Below, piece after piece: positions 6,179-8,010 of a stretch of 8,010 bases of DNA. The stretch is taken from the NCBI GenBank assembly GCA_945614335.1, contig CALZAP010000048.1, positions 1 to 8,010 of the forward strand, written 5' to 3'. A program made the translations under genes and the position numbers. Below the pieces are notes generated by a model that was not told the origin of the DNA, did no database searches, and saw only the letters and a program-made list of their open reading frames with translations. Each line of letters opens with the position of its first letter. Positions within the stretch are counted from its first letter, which is position 1. This DNA is from an uncultured Prevotella sp. Lineage in GTDB: Bacteria; Bacteroidota; Bacteroidia; Bacteroidales; Bacteroidaceae.

Positions 6179-7369
6179 TCAATACTCAAACTTTCCGTAT
6201 TCTGACATTATGGTCAGGCTTTTTTGTCCCTCTTCGATATGTCCTACCACCTGAGCGTCTATATTGAAGCTTTTGCTGGTTTCAATTACCTTTTCGGCAT
6301 TTTCCGGGCTGACATAGATTTCCATTCTGTGTCCCATGTTAAACACCTTGTACATTTCCTTCCAGTCTGTTCCGCTTTCGTCGTGTATGACTTTAAACAG
6401 TGGAGGTATGGGGAACATGTTGTCTTTCACCACTCTGCAGTTGTCGCCCACGAAGTGGAGCACCTTAGTCTGTGCGCCTCCAGTGCAATGCACCATGCCG
6501 TGGATATCTTTTCTCATCAGGTCGAGCAGCTTCTTTATCACCGGAGCGTATGTTCGGGTGGGGGAGAGCACGAGTTGTCCTGCGTTCACTTCCACTCCGT
6601 CCACCTTCTGGTCGAGTTTGTAGCTGCCGCTGTATACGAGTTCCTCAGGCACTGCGTGGTCGAAAGTTTCCGGATATTTCTCCGCGATATACTTGTTGAA
6701 CACGTCGTGGCGTGCCGAAGTGAGTCCGTTGCTGCCCATTCCGCCGTTGTATCTGTCCTCGTATGTGGCTTGTCCGCACGATGAGAGCCCCACGATTACG
6801 TCGCCCGGTCTGATGTTGGCGTTGTCAATCACGTCGCTGCGTTTCATACGACAAGTCACGGTAGAGTCAACGATGATGGTTCTTACGAGGTCTCCCACGT
6901 CAGCGGTTTCACCTCCTGTGGCGTAAATGCCAATGCCCATGTCTCTCATCTGCTTGAGCAGTTCGTCGGTACCGTTGATGATAGCCGAGATCACCTCTCC
7001 GGGTACGAGCATTTTGTTTCTTCCTATGGTGCTCGAGACGAGTATGTTGTCCACGGCTCCCACGCAGAGCAGGTCGTCGGTGTTCATGATGAGAGCGTCC
7101 TGTGCGATGCCTTTCCATACGCTGATGTCGCCCGTTTCCTTCCAGTATGCGTATGCGAGCGACGATTTAGTACCGGCACCGTCAGCGTGCATGATGTTAC
7201 AGTATTCCGGGTCTCCTCCGAGAATGTCGGGTATTATTTTGCAGAAAGCCTGCGGGAAGATGCCCTTGTCGATATTTTTTATCGCGTTGTGTACATCCTC
7301 CTTTGCGGCACTTACGCCGCGTAGCATATAACGATTGTCTTTATTCATATATCGGTTTTTATATTTCAT
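6179..7369 (-). CDS. purM: AIR synthase (PurM)-like protein
   Basis: Assigned to the AIR synthase superfamily, ATP-dependent enzymes with a PurM fold; the probable reaction is closure of FGAM to aminoimidazole ribonucleotide in purine synthesis. Seen: DGAGTK (63-68; DGVGTK in E. coli), ALIMNTDDLLCVGA (92-105), GGETAD (152-157), SPTRTYAP (269-276), HGMVHCTGGA (290-299) and FNMGHRM (343-349), all recognisable PurM blocks in the right order. It is 396 residues long against about 345 for classical PurM, and divergent between blocks; I recall long forms like this in other Bacteroidota annotated as PurM. Start: the ATG at 7369 overlaps the aroE stop as ATGA, suggesting coupling; an in-frame ATG at 7348 (residue 8) is a fair alternative and gives a more family-like N-terminus. 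The stop is TGA. The fold is secure; the exact substrate is less so. Confidence 0.85.
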   Translation of the reverse strand: MKYKNRYMNKDNRYMLRGVSAAKEDVHNAIKNIDKGIFPQAFCKIIPDILGGDPEYCNIMHADGAGTKSSLAYAYWKETGDISVWKGIAQDALIMNTDDLLCVGAVDNILVSSTIGRNKMLVPGEVISAIINGTDELLKQMRDMGIGIYATGGETADVGDLVRTIIVDSTVTCRMKRSDVIDNANIRPGDVIVGLSSCGQATYEDRYNGGMGSNGLTSARHDVFNKYIAEKYPETFDHAVPEELVYSGSYKLDQKVDGVEVNAGQLVLSPTRTYAPVIKKLLDLMRKDIHGMVHCTGGAQTKVLHFVGDNCRVVKDNMFPIPPLFKVIHDESGTDWKEMYKVFNMGHRMEIYVSPENAEKVIETSKSFNIDAQVVGHIEEGQKSLTIMSEYGKFEY

Positions 7370-8010
7370 TTATTCCAAAAGTCCCAGCTGGCAAATGCCT
7401 GGAGAAGCAGCATTTCCAGTCCGTTTTTAGTCTGCGCCCCATGTCTCTCACCGTTTTTCATAAACATGGTGGTGTCGGGGTTGTATATGAGGTCGTAGAG
7501 TATGGTCTTGTTGTCCATGGCCTCGTACGGCAGTTCGGGACATTCGTCGGTGTGTGGATACATGCCGCAAGGCGTGCAGTTCACAATAACGTTGTATTCC
7601 TTTACGATCTCCGGTGTCACCTCTTTGTATTGTATTGTTCCGGGCCTGTCATACCTGCTTACGAACACGGTTTCCAGCCCGAGGCTTTTCAGTCCGTAGT
7701 GTATAGCCTTCGACGCCCCTCCTGTACCGAGTATGAGAGCCTTCTTGTGATATGGCTCGAGCATGGGCTGTATACTCTGCGTAAAGCCTATGAGGTCGGA
7801 GTTGTATCCTTTCAGTACTGTTTTTTTTCCGCTGTGTTCCACCTTTATCACGTTTACAGCCCCGATGGCCCTTGCTTCCGGACTGAGGATGTCGAGATAC
7901 GGTACGACTTTCTCCTTGTAAGGTATTGTGACGTTCAGTCCCCTCAGTTCAGGGTTTGTTTCTACCACTTCCAAAAAATCGTCAATAGTTGGACTCTCGA
8001 AGTTTGCATA
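7366..8010 (-). CDS. aroE: Shikimate dehydrogenase AroE (5' end outside window)
   Basis: AroE reduces 3-dehydroshikimate to shikimate with NADPH in the aromatic amino acid pathway. 214 residues are visible and the frame is open to the window edge; about 35-40 N-terminal residues are missing, judging by the family. Numbering from the first visible residue: RGLNVTIPYKEK (23-34) with the catalytic lysine K32, GYNSDLIGF (68-76) with the catalytic aspartate D72, the nucleotide loop GTGGAS (95-100), VSRYDR (117-122) where R119 probably contacts the NADP phosphate, NCTPCGMYP (144-152), and the closing NGLEMLLLQA (196-205). A TTG at 7974 is internal and is not the start. The TGA stop shares bases with the ATG of the purM-like gene. 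It is a stand-alone AroE, not fused to a dehydroquinase in the visible part. Confidence 0.95.
   Translation of the reverse strand, partial: YANFESPTIDDFLEVVETNPELRGLNVTIPYKEKVVPYLDILSPEARAIGAVNVIKVEHSGKKTVLKGYNSDLIGFTQSIQPMLEPYHKKALILGTGGASKAIHYGLKSLGLETVFVSRYDRPGTIQYKEVTPEIVKEYNVIVNCTPCGMYPHTDECPELPYEAMDNKTILYDLIYNPDTTMFMKNGERHGAQTKNGLEMLLLQAFASWDFWNK

Noticed and set aside
7972..7974. TTG at 7974 as the aroE start
   Set aside because: The frame stays open to the window edge, and the upstream residues (YANFESPTIDD) continue the AroE family pattern.

Overview
The window looks like chromosome of a Bacteroidota bacterium, most likely Prevotella or a close relative. The grounds are a fused lpxC-fabZ gene, a long divergent PurM-type AIR synthase, a type 2 PyrF of about 275 residues, A-rich rather than Shine-Dalgarno-type start contexts, and moderate G+C content. 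The genus is inferred from how the proteins look, not from a search. Every gene I can support is on the minus strand, so transcription runs from high to low coordinates. No mobile element, CRISPR array, rRNA or tRNA is visible.

In the order of transcription: aroE (5' end outside the window, 8010-7366) overlaps the purM-like gene (7369-6179) by 4 bases. prfA follows after 18 bases (6160-5048), then an unlisted candidate 48-codon gene (5035-4889), then pyrF (4882-4055). A repeat-rich gap of 172 bases (3883-4054) separates this block from the lipid A block: lpxD (3882-2848), lpxC-fabZ (2813-1428), lpxA (1382-612) and miaA (604-1, 3' end outside the window). Gaps within each block are 45 bases or less once the small ORF is counted, so each half could be an operon. 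No convincing Bacteroidota promoter (TTG / TAnnTTTG) or U-tailed terminator was found.

The lipid A block holds the first three committed steps. LpxA puts a 3-hydroxyacyl chain on UDP-GlcNAc, LpxC removes the N-acetyl group, and LpxD adds the second 3-hydroxyacyl chain. FabZ, fused to LpxC, dehydrates the same 3-hydroxyacyl-ACP that LpxA and LpxD consume, so the cluster sits at the branch between phospholipid and lipid A synthesis. The upstream half is housekeeping: shikimate, purine and pyrimidine synthesis, and translation termination. miaA adds tRNA modification at the far end.

This is mostly an ordinary core-genome region. The points worth a second look are the GGAGTTAA array with its inverted partners between pyrF and lpxD, the small ORF between prfA and pyrF (in frame with the prfA stop), an insertion of about 24 residues in LpxC just before the catalytic histidine, and the divergent PurM.
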